A stretch of 55,680 bases of DNA, taken from NCBI GenBank assembly GCA_017446045.1, contig JAFSRP010000022.1:1-55680 (forward strand), read 5' to 3'. This stretch comes from Lachnospiraceae bacterium (GTDB lineage: Bacteria > Bacillota > Clostridia > Lachnospirales > Lachnospiraceae). Within the stretch, counting starts at the first letter, position 1, and each line of letters begins with the position of its first letter. The translations under genes were made by a program, and so were the position numbers. Below are positions 33,553 to 41,821 of the stretch, piece by piece. The notes under the pieces are model-generated. The model saw nothing but the letters and a program-made list of their open reading frames with translations. It was not told the origin of the DNA and did not search any database.

Positions 33553-35739
33553 ATGCCGATGTCCGGGAATCAGTCTGACATCCTGCGGACAGGACACCGT
33601 GCGCGCGTCCCTGTCATCATGCAGCTGGAGGCTCTTGAGTGCGGAGCAGCAGCCCTGGCTATGGTGATGGCTTATTATAATAAATGGGTCCCCTTGGAAC
33701 AGGTCCGTCTGGACTGCGGGGTCTCGCGCAACGGATCCAATGCCAAAAACATGCTCGTGGCAGCCAGGAGCTATGGTTTTGATGCCCAGGGATTCCGCTG
33801 TGAGACGGAAAACTTAAAGGACGGCATCGTGCTTCCGTGTATCCTGCACTGGAATTTCAATCATTTTGTAGTGCTGAAGGGATTCCGCGGCAATTACGCT
33901 CTCCTGAATGATCCGGCAAAAGGAGAGATCCGGGTCACGATGGAAGAGCTGGACAGTTCTTTTACAGGCGTCTGCCTGCAGATCACGCCCGGGCCGGGGC
34001 TGCAGCCGTCCGGTAAGCCGGCGAGTATCCTTGCGTTCACCCGGAAACGTCTGAAGGGAACAGGCAGTGCCCTTGCTTTTGTTATGCTTTCCACTCTGAC
34101 CGGATGCCTTTTCGGCATTATTAATCCGGTCTTCGCGCGTTTTTTTACCGACCATTTGCTGACGGGCGAGAATCGCGAACTGCTGTATCCATTCCTCGGA
34201 CTGATGGCCCTGACAGCGTCGGCACAGGTCGTCGCCGGCTGGATCCAGTCTGTTTATTCCCTGCGCATCAACGGTAAAATGGCTGCTGCAGGCAACAGCG
34301 AGTATATGTGGAAGATCCTGCGGCTTCCGATGCAGTTTTTCTCCCAGCGTCTCGCAGGTGATATCCTGCTGCGGCAGGGCACGAACGCGACCATTGCGGC
34401 CACACTGGTAAATACACTGGCGCCGCTGGTCCTGCATGCGCTGATGATGGTCGTCTATCTCATCCTTATGCTGCGCTGGAGCGTGATCCTGACGATGACG
34501 GGCATTGCGGCGATCATTCTGAACCTGCTTGTCTCGCAGATCATTACCGCAAAACGGATCAACATTACCCGGGTACAGATGCGTGATACCGGCAAACTTG
34601 CCGCAGCGACGGTATCCGGTATACAGATGATCGAGACCATCAAGGCCAGCGGTTCGGAAAACGGCTGGTTCCGGAAATGGGCCGGATACCAGGCTTCGGT
34701 GAATGCGCAGAACGTCCGCTATGCCCGCCTGAACCGTTATCTCGGCATCATTCCTTCCGCGCTTTCCGCCACGGCGAATGCCCTGGTATTGATACTGGGC
34801 GTCCTGCTGACCATGCAGGGCAGGTTTACACTGGGTACGATCCTGCTTTTCCAGGGGTTCCTGAATTCCTTTATGGCGCCGGCTGAAGAGATCATTGCCG
34901 CCGGGCAGAACCTGCAGGAAATGCGTACGGATATGGAACGTGTCGAAGACGTCATGCGGTATCCGGATGATCCTGCATTTTCCGGCATATCCCTTCCTGA
35001 CGAGGCTGACTTCTCCAAGCTCTCCGGTGAGTTGGAGCTGAAGCATGTGACCTTCGGTTACTCCAGGCTGGAAGAACCGCTGATCCGTGATTTCTCGATG
35101 CATGTGAGACCGGGCAGCAGCGTTGCCCTCGTGGGTGCTTCCGGCTGCGGCAAGTCTACGATCTCCAGGCTGATCTCGGGTCTATACATGCCATGGAGCG
35201 GGGAAATCCTGTTTGACGGGAAACCGGCTTCAGAGATCGACAGAAGTGTATTTACAGGTTCTGTTGCTGTTGTGGACCAGGAGATCGTACTCTTTGATGA
35301 CAGTATTGCTGATAACATCAAGATGTGGGACAGCTCTGTGGAAGACTTTGAGATGATCCTTGCAGCCCGGGATGCGCAGATCTATGATGATATCATGGCG
35401 AGGAAGGGCGGCTTCCGGCACAGACTGGCGGAAAACGGCCGTGACCTCTCGGGTGGACAGCGGCAGCGATTGGAGATCGCCCGTGTGCTGGCCCAGGACC
35501 CGTCTATCATCATCATGGATGAGGCGACCTCGGCACTCGATGCCAGAACGGAGTTTGAACTTGTTAAAGCGGTCAGAGACCGCGGGATCACCTGCATCGT
35601 TATCGCGCATCGCCTGTCCACGATCCGGGACTGCGACGAGATCATCGTGCTGGAACATGGAAATGTGGTCGAGCGCGGGACCCATGAGGAACTCATGGCG
35701 GCTGGCGATGTTTATACACGGTTGATCGCGAACGGCTGA
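33553..35739 (+). CDS. Peptidase C39-containing NHLP-type ABC exporter
   Basis: A 728-residue exporter that should cleave double-glycine leaders and export the cargo. The N-terminal C39 peptidase has C30 (ALECGAAAL), H104 (NFNHFVVL) and D120 (LLNDPAKG). A six-helix membrane domain spans about 165-450. The ATPase has Walker A GASGCGKST, LSGGQRQR and IIMDEATSALD. A second ATG six bases downstream has a better-spaced GAGGAA and may be the real start. It is adjacent to another ABC protein and the small leader-bearing PepSY gene, its likely substrate. Confidence 0.92.
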   Translation: MPMSGNQSDILRTGHRARVPVIMQLEALECGAAALAMVMAYYNKWVPLEQVRLDCGVSRNGSNAKNMLVAARSYGFDAQGFRCETENLKDGIVLPCILHWNFNHFVVLKGFRGNYALLNDPAKGEIRVTMEELDSSFTGVCLQITPGPGLQPSGKPASILAFTRKRLKGTGSALAFVMLSTLTGCLFGIINPVFARFFTDHLLTGENRELLYPFLGLMALTASAQVVAGWIQSVYSLRINGKMAAAGNSEYMWKILRLPMQFFSQRLAGDILLRQGTNATIAATLVNTLAPLVLHALMMVVYLILMLRWSVILTMTGIAAIILNLLVSQIITAKRINITRVQMRDTGKLAAATVSGIQMIETIKASGSENGWFRKWAGYQASVNAQNVRYARLNRYLGIIPSALSATANALVLILGVLLTMQGRFTLGTILLFQGFLNSFMAPAEEIIAAGQNLQEMRTDMERVEDVMRYPDDPAFSGISLPDEADFSKLSGELELKHVTFGYSRLEEPLIRDFSMHVRPGSSVALVGASGCGKSTISRLISGLYMPWSGEILFDGKPASEIDRSVFTGSVAVVDQEIVLFDDSIADNIKMWDSSVEDFEMILAARDAQIYDDIMARKGGFRHRLAENGRDLSGGQRQRLEIARVLAQDPSIIIMDEATSALDARTEFELVKAVRDRGITCIVIAHRLSTIRDCDEIIVLEHGNVVERGTHEELMAAGDVYTRLIANG

Positions 35740-35752
35740 AAGGAGGGAGACG

Positions 35753-37936
35753 ATGGGTTGGTTCGATGAACAGATCTCTCAGCGCAGGCAGTCGGATCAG
35801 GCTGCCATGGACGACTCCCTGTTCCATATTGCCTCCGCGGTACTGGGCAAGCGGCAGGCAGGCCGCCTTGATGAAGAACATATATCGGCAAAGGCAGCAA
35901 TAGACGAGATCCTGAAGTATTATCATTTCAAGCCTTCCGAGGTCCCGGAAGAGATCACCGATCCGGACGAGCAGATAGAGTTCTGCCTTCGTCCGCACGG
36001 CCTGATGCGGCGCAGCATCAGGCTTGAGCCGGGGTGGTACCGGGATGCCATGGGACCGATGCTGGCGTTCCGGCGGGAGGACGGTGCTGCTGTGGCTTTG
36101 CTTCCGAAGCCTTTATACGGATACAGCTGTTACGATCCCAATAACGGGAAGACGGTAAAGATCGACAGTGCGTCCGCCGGACAGTTCCGTGAGGATGCCT
36201 GGTGTTTTTATGTCCCCCTGCCGCTCAGGAAGATCGGTACATCTGATCTTCTTCTCTATCTTAAAGACTGCCTGCATCCTGGAGATTATCTGCTGCTTTT
36301 TGTGCTGTCCCTGGCAGTGACAGCGATCGGGCTGCTGATGACTGATCTCACCCGTGCCCTGACGGGTTTTGTCCTTGAGAGCGGAAATCTGCCGCTGCTG
36401 GCAGGTACCGCCGCTTTCATGATCTCTGCCGTCGTTTCATCCCGGCTCATCAGTGCGGGCCGTCAGCTGATGATGGACCGGATCGGGATCAAGACTTCTT
36501 TTGCTTTGGATGCTGCCATGATGATGCGTGTGATGAATCTGCCCGCCAGTTTCTTCCGCGAGTATTCCTCCGGAGAGCTCGCGAGCCGCTACAGCGCAGT
36601 CGGCCGCTTCTGCGGTATGGTGCTGGGAAATGTGTTCTCTCTCGGGTTAAGTGCATGTCTGTCTCTGCTCTACATCGTGCAGATCTTTCACTTCACGCCC
36701 GTGCTGGTCGTACCGGCCCTTCTGATCATTCTGACAGGCACCGTCGTCGGAGCAGTGAGCGGTCTGGCACAGCTGCGGCACAGCCGCCGGATCATGGAAA
36801 ATGCAGCAAAGGAGAACGGCCTGAGCTTCTCGCTGATCAACGGTGTACAGAAGATCCGTCTCGCCGGCGCGGAGAAGCGTGCCTTTGCCAAATGGGGACA
36901 TGTCTATGCGGATACAGCAGCGCTGAATTATAATCCGCCTATGCTGATCCGCGGCGGACAGGCGATCGCTGCTGCCATTTCCCTGGCAGGGACGATTTTT
37001 CTGTTTTATTCCGCCGCGTCAGGCGGAGTTACGCCTTCGCAATATATTGCATTCAATACGGCTTATGGTGCTGTGACGGCAGCATTTACCTCTCTGACCG
37101 GTGTCGGGCTATCCGTTGCCGGGATCCGTCCCGTTCTGGAAATGGCTGCACCGATCCTCGAGACAGAACCGGAGTTTTCCGAAAACCGCAGCCCGGTACT
37201 GACCCTGCACGGGGATATCGAACTGTCCAATGTATCTTTCCGCTATAGCCGGGAAATGCCCTATGTCATCCGTGACATGGACCTGAAGATCAGGCCAGGT
37301 GAGTATATCGGTATTGTCGGGACCACCGGATGCGGGAAGAGCACACTGATCCGTTTGCTCCTCGGCTTCGAGACGCCGGAAAGAGGTGCCATCTATTATG
37401 ACGGAAGAGACATGACAGGCCTTGACCTTCGTTCACTGCGGGAGCATATCGGTTCGGTCACCCAGGATGGAAGCCTTTTCCAGGGCGATATTTTTTCCAA
37501 CATTTCCATTTCAGCTCCGCAGATGAGCCTGGAAGATGCCTGGGAGGCAGCAGAGATCGCCGGGATCGCGGATGATATCCGCCGCATGCCAATGGGGATG
37601 CAGACGCAGATCTCCGAAGGACAGGGCGGTATTTCCGGCGGACAGAAGCAGCGGCTGATGATTGCACGTGCCGTGGCACCAAAGCCACAGATCCTGATCT
37701 TTGATGAAGCAACGTCCGCGCTGGACAATGTCACCCAGCGGCAGGTCTCCGAAGCTTTGGATAAACTGGAATGCACCCGCATCGTCATCGCCCACCGTCT
37801 GTCCACGATCCGCAGCTGCAGCCGCATCCTGGTCATGGATCAGGGAAGATTCATCGAGGAAGGGACCTATGAGGAGCTGGTGGAGCAAAACGGTCTCTTC
37901 GCCGAACTGATCGCCCGACAGAGACTGGATCAGTGA
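35753..37936 (+). CDS. Second NHLP-type ABC transporter subunit (no peptidase)
   Basis: A 727-residue membrane ATPase. The N-terminal 150 residues replace the C39 domain with a soluble region typical of the partner transporters in NHLP/NHLM export systems; a six-helix region follows at about 180-470. ATPase motifs are GTTGCGKST, ISGGQKQR and ILIFDEATSALD. GGAGGGAGACG precedes the ATG, 13 bp after the previous stop. It probably forms a heterodimer with the C39 protein. Confidence 0.9.
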   Translation: MGWFDEQISQRRQSDQAAMDDSLFHIASAVLGKRQAGRLDEEHISAKAAIDEILKYYHFKPSEVPEEITDPDEQIEFCLRPHGLMRRSIRLEPGWYRDAMGPMLAFRREDGAAVALLPKPLYGYSCYDPNNGKTVKIDSASAGQFREDAWCFYVPLPLRKIGTSDLLLYLKDCLHPGDYLLLFVLSLAVTAIGLLMTDLTRALTGFVLESGNLPLLAGTAAFMISAVVSSRLISAGRQLMMDRIGIKTSFALDAAMMMRVMNLPASFFREYSSGELASRYSAVGRFCGMVLGNVFSLGLSACLSLLYIVQIFHFTPVLVVPALLIILTGTVVGAVSGLAQLRHSRRIMENAAKENGLSFSLINGVQKIRLAGAEKRAFAKWGHVYADTAALNYNPPMLIRGGQAIAAAISLAGTIFLFYSAASGGVTPSQYIAFNTAYGAVTAAFTSLTGVGLSVAGIRPVLEMAAPILETEPEFSENRSPVLTLHGDIELSNVSFRYSREMPYVIRDMDLKIRPGEYIGIVGTTGCGKSTLIRLLLGFETPERGAIYYDGRDMTGLDLRSLREHIGSVTQDGSLFQGDIFSNISISAPQMSLEDAWEAAEIAGIADDIRRMPMGMQTQISEGQGGISGGQKQRLMIARAVAPKPQILIFDEATSALDNVTQRQVSEALDKLECTRIVIAHRLSTIRSCSRILVMDQGRFIEEGTYEELVEQNGLFAELIARQRLDQ

Positions 37937-37991
37937 CCTGTTCGCACTTGTTATATTTGATAAAAATTTAACACACTTTTTATTATTTTTA

Positions 37992-38000
37992 TGCTATTAT
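37992..38000 (+). promoter_or_regulatory. Extended -10 promoter of the leader-PepSY gene
   Basis: TGCTATTAT is a perfect extended -10 form (TG-n-TATTAT) in a very AT-rich 130-bp spacer after the exporters. It suggests the substrate gene is transcribed separately and perhaps more strongly than its exporters. The leader is about 60 nt with a strong AAGGAGG before the ATG. Confidence 0.55.
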
Positions 38001-38069
38001 ATAGGTGGATGGCAGAAAGGCCATATTATTGTAAAATTCAACTCGAAAGATAGCCAAGGAGGATCAAAG

Positions 38070-38333
38070 ATGGCAAACCCCGAGAAGATCAGCGATGAGA
38101 TGCTGGAAAACGTAGCAGGCGGTACACTTACACAGGATGAAGCTCTGGCAAGAGCACTGGCGCACGCCAATCTGAGAAGAGATCAGCTGGATTTCGTAAA
38201 GCATGTCGAACTGGATTATGAGCATGGCCGGAAGGTCTATGAGATCAAATTCTATCAGGGCGGCATGGAGTACGAGTATGATGTCGACGCAGAGAACGGC
38301 GCGATCCTGAAATTTGAAAGAGATTACGACTGA
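38070..38333 (+). CDS. PepSY-domain protein with double-glycine export leader
   Basis: An 87-residue protein. Residues 1-18, MANPEKISDEMLENVAGG, have the form of a double-glycine leader (acidic/hydrophobic helix, then GG), the signal cut by C39 peptidases. The remaining 69 residues form a PepSY domain: TQDEALARALAHANL, a beta hairpin (KVYEIKFYQGGMEYEYDVDAENG) and AILKFERD. PepSY domains occur in protease propeptides and are proposed protease inhibitors or modulators. The gene follows two NHLP-type exporters with its own promoter and terminator. The predicted product is thus a secreted free PepSY domain; cleavage and export are inferred. Confidence 0.88.
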   Translation: MANPEKISDEMLENVAGGTLTQDEALARALAHANLRRDQLDFVKHVELDYEHGRKVYEIKFYQGGMEYEYDVDAENGAILKFERDYD

Positions 38334-38371
38334 TACGCGCACCTGAGATATAAGCACGATCAATGACACTT

Positions 38372-38401
38372 ACGACCACTGGCTGTGCCGGTGGTCGTTT
38401 T
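38372..38401 (+). terminator. Terminator after the leader-PepSY gene
   Basis: ACGACCAC (38372-38379) pairs with GTGGTCGT (38391-38398), with additional GG/CC pairing toward the loop, followed by TTTTA. It isolates the small gene from the phosphatase gene downstream. Confidence 0.75.
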
Positions 38402-38456
38402 ACTGCGCGGCAGTCGGAACAGATAAGGCACTGCCTGCCGACAAAGGAGATGTAAC

Positions 38457-39485
38457 GTGAACGATCCGACCATGAAAAAGACCCGTCTGATCACTGCCGT
38501 CCTGATCACCGCTGTCCTGTCACTCGCGGCGGCTGTGCCGTTTGCCGGGGCTCTGACGGTACACGCGGCGGAGTATGAGCCGTTTTACCGCCTGGATTCG
38601 AGTCACCCGACAGCCGGGCTGGAGAAGCTGAAACGTGTCCGACTCCTGACCGAGGGACAATATACGCTGCAGGCACTGAGTGAGAAGGACTTAAAGGATC
38701 CTTCTTTCAGCCCGTCCCTGGAAGGACTCGACGATCTGCGGATCTCGGGAAGCCCGCAGTATACGGAAAAGCAGTTCAGGGAGCTGGCAGAAAGGATCAG
38801 GGCATGCGCAGCCGGAGATCCGGTCTATGTGATCGACCTGCGGCAGGAAAGCCACTTTTTTGTAAACGGTATGCCGGTGTCCGTTTACGGGCCTGACAAC
38901 ACGATAAACCGCGGTCTGGGACTGGCTGAGGTCGAGGCAGACGAGCAGGCGCATATGGATGAGATCCGGAGAAACGGCCTGACAGTGTACTCTTACGGCA
39001 GCGGTTCAAAAAAGCACAATGGGACAGAGATACGGGAAGTCAGCTGCATGACCGAACGGGAACTCGTGGAAAGCGAAGGCTTCAGATATCTGCGGCTTCC
39101 CGCGACGGATCATGAATGGCCGGCGCCGGAACTGATCGACCGGTTTATAGAATTTGTCAGCCAGGCGGATATGGATCACATCTGGCTGCACTTTCATTGT
39201 CTTGCGGGACAGGGCCGGACAGGCGTCTATATGGCGATCTACGATATGATGAAAAATCCCGGGGTGGCGGTCGAGGACATTTCTTTGCGGCAGGCCATGG
39301 CAGGCAGTACGTATATACTGAAATACAGGAAGCCCGGGAGCGATGAACGGAAGATCGACAGAGCGCGGAAACTCCTGCTTATGGATACTTATCTGCGGGA
39401 AAACCGGGCAGACGGATATCAGACAAAGTGGAGCGAGTGGCTTGCAGAGCGGGAAGGGATGATCTCTGGACTTCCCGCTGCATAA
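38457..39485 (+). CDS. Secreted protein-tyrosine-phosphatase-like phytase
   Basis: A 342-residue exported enzyme. Signal peptide to about residue 38 (VHAAEY). The P-loop is HFHCLAGQGRTG with nucleophile C248 and R254. The general-acid loop is PATDHEWPAPELIDRF (D218). This pair of motifs is characteristic of cysteine phytases such as those of Selenomonas and related gut Firmicutes, which remove phosphates from inositol hexakisphosphate; a dual-specificity phosphatase role is the alternative. Start is GTG with AAAGGAGATG upstream; an ATG 15 bases downstream is also possible. The location suggests phosphate scavenging from plant phytate. Confidence 0.88.
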   Translation: MNDPTMKKTRLITAVLITAVLSLAAAVPFAGALTVHAAEYEPFYRLDSSHPTAGLEKLKRVRLLTEGQYTLQALSEKDLKDPSFSPSLEGLDDLRISGSPQYTEKQFRELAERIRACAAGDPVYVIDLRQESHFFVNGMPVSVYGPDNTINRGLGLAEVEADEQAHMDEIRRNGLTVYSYGSGSKKHNGTEIREVSCMTERELVESEGFRYLRLPATDHEWPAPELIDRFIEFVSQADMDHIWLHFHCLAGQGRTGVYMAIYDMMKNPGVAVEDISLRQAMAGSTYILKYRKPGSDERKIDRARKLLLMDTYLRENRADGYQTKWSEWLAEREGMISGLPAA

Positions 39486-39554
39486 GTTCTTGCTTTTGAA
39501 ATGAAATTCTGACCGGGTCCGGAAGAGGTCCCGGACAAAGGAGAGTGACAGACT

Positions 39555-40442
39555 TTGAGTGTGGTCGTGATCGGACCGGCAGTGACAGATGTGGTAGGGA
39601 TACCCATCCCGCCGCCGGAAAAATGGCAGGAAAAGCAACGAATCGAAAGTGTCCGGATGCGTGTAGGCGGCGACGCGGCCAACCAGAGTGCCCGGCTGTC
39701 CGCGATGGGGCATGCCGTATCGCTCGTTACAGCAGTCGGTGATGATGCTGCGGGAAGGATGATCCTGGAAGAAATGAAAGCGCGCGGTGTGGATACCGGA
39801 CACACAGCGGTCCATCCGGAATGTCCGACAGCCATATCACTGATCCTTGTCGGAGAGGATGGGGAACGGAATATTTTTTCCAGTAAGGGCGCGCATGTTC
39901 TGGTCGGACGGGAAGACTGCGGATGGATCCCGGATGCGCATCCGGCAGCGATCTCCCTGGCCAGTCTGTTTTCCATACCCCGTCTGGAAGAGGATGGCCT
40001 GATGGAGCTGCTGCAGTCGGCAAAGGAAAGGGGGATCCTGACGTTTGCCGATCTGGGAGCAGATAAACGCAGACAAGGCCTCGATGGTATTCGGCGTTTT
40101 CTTCCGCTTTTGGACTATTTTCTGCCGAGTGAGGCAGATGCGCTGCAGATGACCGGCGCCGATTCTCCGGAAGCGGCGGCAGAGATCTATCTGTCTGAGG
40201 GTGCTGCGAATGTTGTGATCAAATGCGGACACCGCGGCGCTTTCTGGCACACACGGGATGCGTCGGGCTGGGTGCCGGCAGGCGTAGTCCATCCGATCGA
40301 TACTACCGGGGCGGGAGACTGCATGGTCGCCCACTTCATTGACGGTGTCCTGAGAGGGCAGAGCATTCCGGCAGCCTGCGGGGCAGCCTGTATTGCCGCT
40401 TCGGAGAGTACTCTCCATATTGGCTCCATGCCGACAATATAA
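39555..40442 (+). CDS. PfkB-family carbohydrate or nucleoside kinase
   Basis: A 295-residue ribokinase-fold kinase. The N-terminal VRMRVGGDAANQSARLSAMG is the substrate-binding signature; the catalytic base is D255 in DTTGAGDCMVAHF. Start TTG has AAAGGAGAG upstream. 69 bp separate it from the phytase-like gene; given that neighbour, inositol or a sugar is a plausible substrate, but this is only a guess. It converges with the next gene. Confidence 0.9.
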   Translation: MSVVVIGPAVTDVVGIPIPPPEKWQEKQRIESVRMRVGGDAANQSARLSAMGHAVSLVTAVGDDAAGRMILEEMKARGVDTGHTAVHPECPTAISLILVGEDGERNIFSSKGAHVLVGREDCGWIPDAHPAAISLASLFSIPRLEEDGLMELLQSAKERGILTFADLGADKRRQGLDGIRRFLPLLDYFLPSEADALQMTGADSPEAAAEIYLSEGAANVVIKCGHRGAFWHTRDASGWVPAGVVHPIDTTGAGDCMVAHFIDGVLRGQSIPAACGAACIAASESTLHIGSMPTI

Positions 40443-40455
40443 AAAGAAGAACGGA

Positions 40456-41277
40456 TCAGATCCGTTCCACTCTGTAGATATCTTTCCTCCTTTGTTTGAG
40501 GAGAGGAAGCTGATCCCTGACCTGATCGACGCGTGTGAGATCGATATCGGTGATCATCATTCCTTCTTTTTCATCCATTCTGGCGATGACATCGCCCCAG
40601 GGAGAGGTGACCAGGGAATTGCCATAGGAAATGTAGCCGGCCTCCTGTCTGGCCTGTGAGCAGCCTGCCATGAATACCTGATTGTCAAGGGCGCGTGCAC
40701 GGAAACTGAGTTCCCAGTGCGCGGGCCCTGTTGTCATATTAAAGGCGGCCGGGATCACGATCAGCTTTGCCCCGGCATCAGCAGTGAGCCGTGCGAGCTC
40801 GGGGAATCGGATGTCATAGCAGATCTCGATGCCGCAGCGGCAGAATTCCGTGTCGAAGACAGTCACTTCATTGCCTGCGGAAAGGGTCTCTGACTCCATA
40901 AAATGCTGGCCGCCTTTGATATCGATGTCAAACAGATGCATTTTCCGGTGTTTTGCCAGAAGGTCCCCATCTCGTCCGAAGACATAGCAGGTGTTATAGA
41001 TCCTGGCTGCAGCGTCCCGTTCAGGCATCGTACCTGATACCAGAATGATCCTGTTCCCGGAGGCGGCTTCTGACATGCGCAGGAAACTCTCCCCGCCTTC
41101 CGGTTCCGCATAGAGAGGGAAGCTTTCATTGGCGTAGGGGCAGTTGAACATCTCAGGCAGCACGGCTATATCAGCGCCTTCGGCAGCTGCCTTTTGGATG
41201 AAGTGTTCCGCAGTTTCCAGGCTCTCCTCTTTGCGCTGTCTGGCAGCCATCTGGATCAAAGCAAGTCTCATTTTCAT
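40456..41277 (-). CDS. Nitrilase-superfamily carbon-nitrogen hydrolase (Nit2/omega-amidase-like)
   Basis: A 273-residue amidase. The catalytic triad is Glu in VLPEMFNCPY, Lys in HRKMHLFD and Cys in GIEICYDIRFPEL. These contexts match Nit2-type omega-amidases, which hydrolyse alpha-ketoglutaramate or ketosuccinamate, but also N-carbamoyl amidases. Two start ATGs six bases apart follow GGAGATC; I chose the upstream one. It is convergent with the kinase gene (13 bp apart). Confidence 0.9.
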   Translation of the reverse strand: MKMRLALIQMAARQRKEESLETAEHFIQKAAAEGADIAVLPEMFNCPYANESFPLYAEPEGGESFLRMSEAASGNRIILVSGTMPERDAAARIYNTCYVFGRDGDLLAKHRKMHLFDIDIKGGQHFMESETLSAGNEVTVFDTEFCRCGIEICYDIRFPELARLTADAGAKLIVIPAAFNMTTGPAHWELSFRARALDNQVFMAGCSQARQEAGYISYGNSLVTSPWGDVIARMDEKEGMMITDIDLTRVDQVRDQLPLLKQRRKDIYRVERI

Positions 41278-41408
41278 GATGATCTCCGTGTTTGTATTAT
41301 TCACTGACGATGACCCGTCTGTCTTATTGTGTTGCTTAATTCCATAGTGTAAAGCAGAGGAATAAAAAAGACAATATGGGACTGTGATAGATGCTGAAAT
41401 AAAAACTA

Positions 41409-41437
41409 TTGACATAGTAGGTAAATAGTTGTATTAT
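41409..41437 (+). promoter_or_regulatory. cysK promoter with probable IscR/Rrf2 operator
   Basis: -35 TTGACA (41409-41414), a 17-bp spacer and -10 TATTAT (41432-41437). The spacer TAGTAGGTAAATAGTTG is nearly the same as in the iscS promoter: the 29-bp block from -35 to -10 differs at only four positions from 45727-45699 (minus strand). Conservation across the whole spacer points to an operator bound by a common regulator, most likely the Rrf2 protein encoded nearby. Confidence 0.75.
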
Positions 41438-41517
41438 CTTCACTAAGTACAACTCGGGTAAAGACCAGTATCCATTATTACGTTGGTCGGAAATTTGGAA
41501 AGAAAGGAAGGCGAAGC

Positions 41518-41646
41518 ATGTTCGGTAACATCGACGGCAGAAAGAACACAGCAATGTGTTGCTGTTGTATGAGATCCCGGGCATGCAGTATGGCCGGGGC
41601 GCTGCCATATCGATGTATGCGCCTCGCGGGTATGGAACTGATCTGA
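41518..41646 (+). CDS. Cysteine leader peptide of the cysK-cysE operon
   Basis: A 42-codon ORF with a good ribosome site (AAAGGAAGGCG) 75 bp after the predicted start of transcription. It contains four consecutive Cys codons (residues 14-17, 41557-41568; MCCCCMRSR) and further Cys at 23 and 33. It ends 33 bp before an intrinsic terminator. The composition and position are those of a ribosome-mediated attenuation leader: shortage of charged Cys-tRNA would stall the ribosome at 41557 and expose 41571-41580. The peptide itself is probably not functional. Confidence 0.78.
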   Translation: MFGNIDGRKNTAMCCCCMRSRACSMAGALPYRCMRLAGMELI

Positions 41647-41720
41647 GATCGGGACCAAAAGCCTGACCATCGTACACATGACCGGGATCTCCTTTTAGGA
41701 AGTCCCGGTCTGTTTTTGTT
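41571..41720 (+). promoter_or_regulatory. Transcription attenuator upstream of cysK
   Basis: GACCGGGA (41680-41687) pairs with TCCCGGTC (41703-41710) and is followed by TGTTTTTGTT, an intrinsic terminator. The antiterminator arm is GAGATCCCGG (41571-41580), which is exactly complementary over 10 bp to CCGGGATCTC (41682-41691) in the terminator 5' arm. It begins 3 bases after the four Cys codons. Stalling on the first Cys codons would leave the arm free. No T-box signature was seen in the 380-nt leader. Confidence 0.72.
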
Positions 41721-41821
41721 GCGGAGCCCGCAATGATCCGGGACTGACATTTAATCCGGAATTCTCATTTAAAAAAAAACAACTGCTGAAAGCTTACGAA
41801 TCGAAGAAAGAAGGTATCAAC

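Noticed and set aside
33814-35103. 429-codon antisense frame over the C39 exporter
   Set aside because: The sense frame has intact peptidase, membrane and ATPase motifs; the antisense has none and no start signals.
41444-41821. T-box riboswitch in the cysK leader
   Set aside because: No T-box sequence (TGGNACCGCG type) or specifier-loop layout is visible; the Cys-rich leader ORF and terminator explain the structure better.
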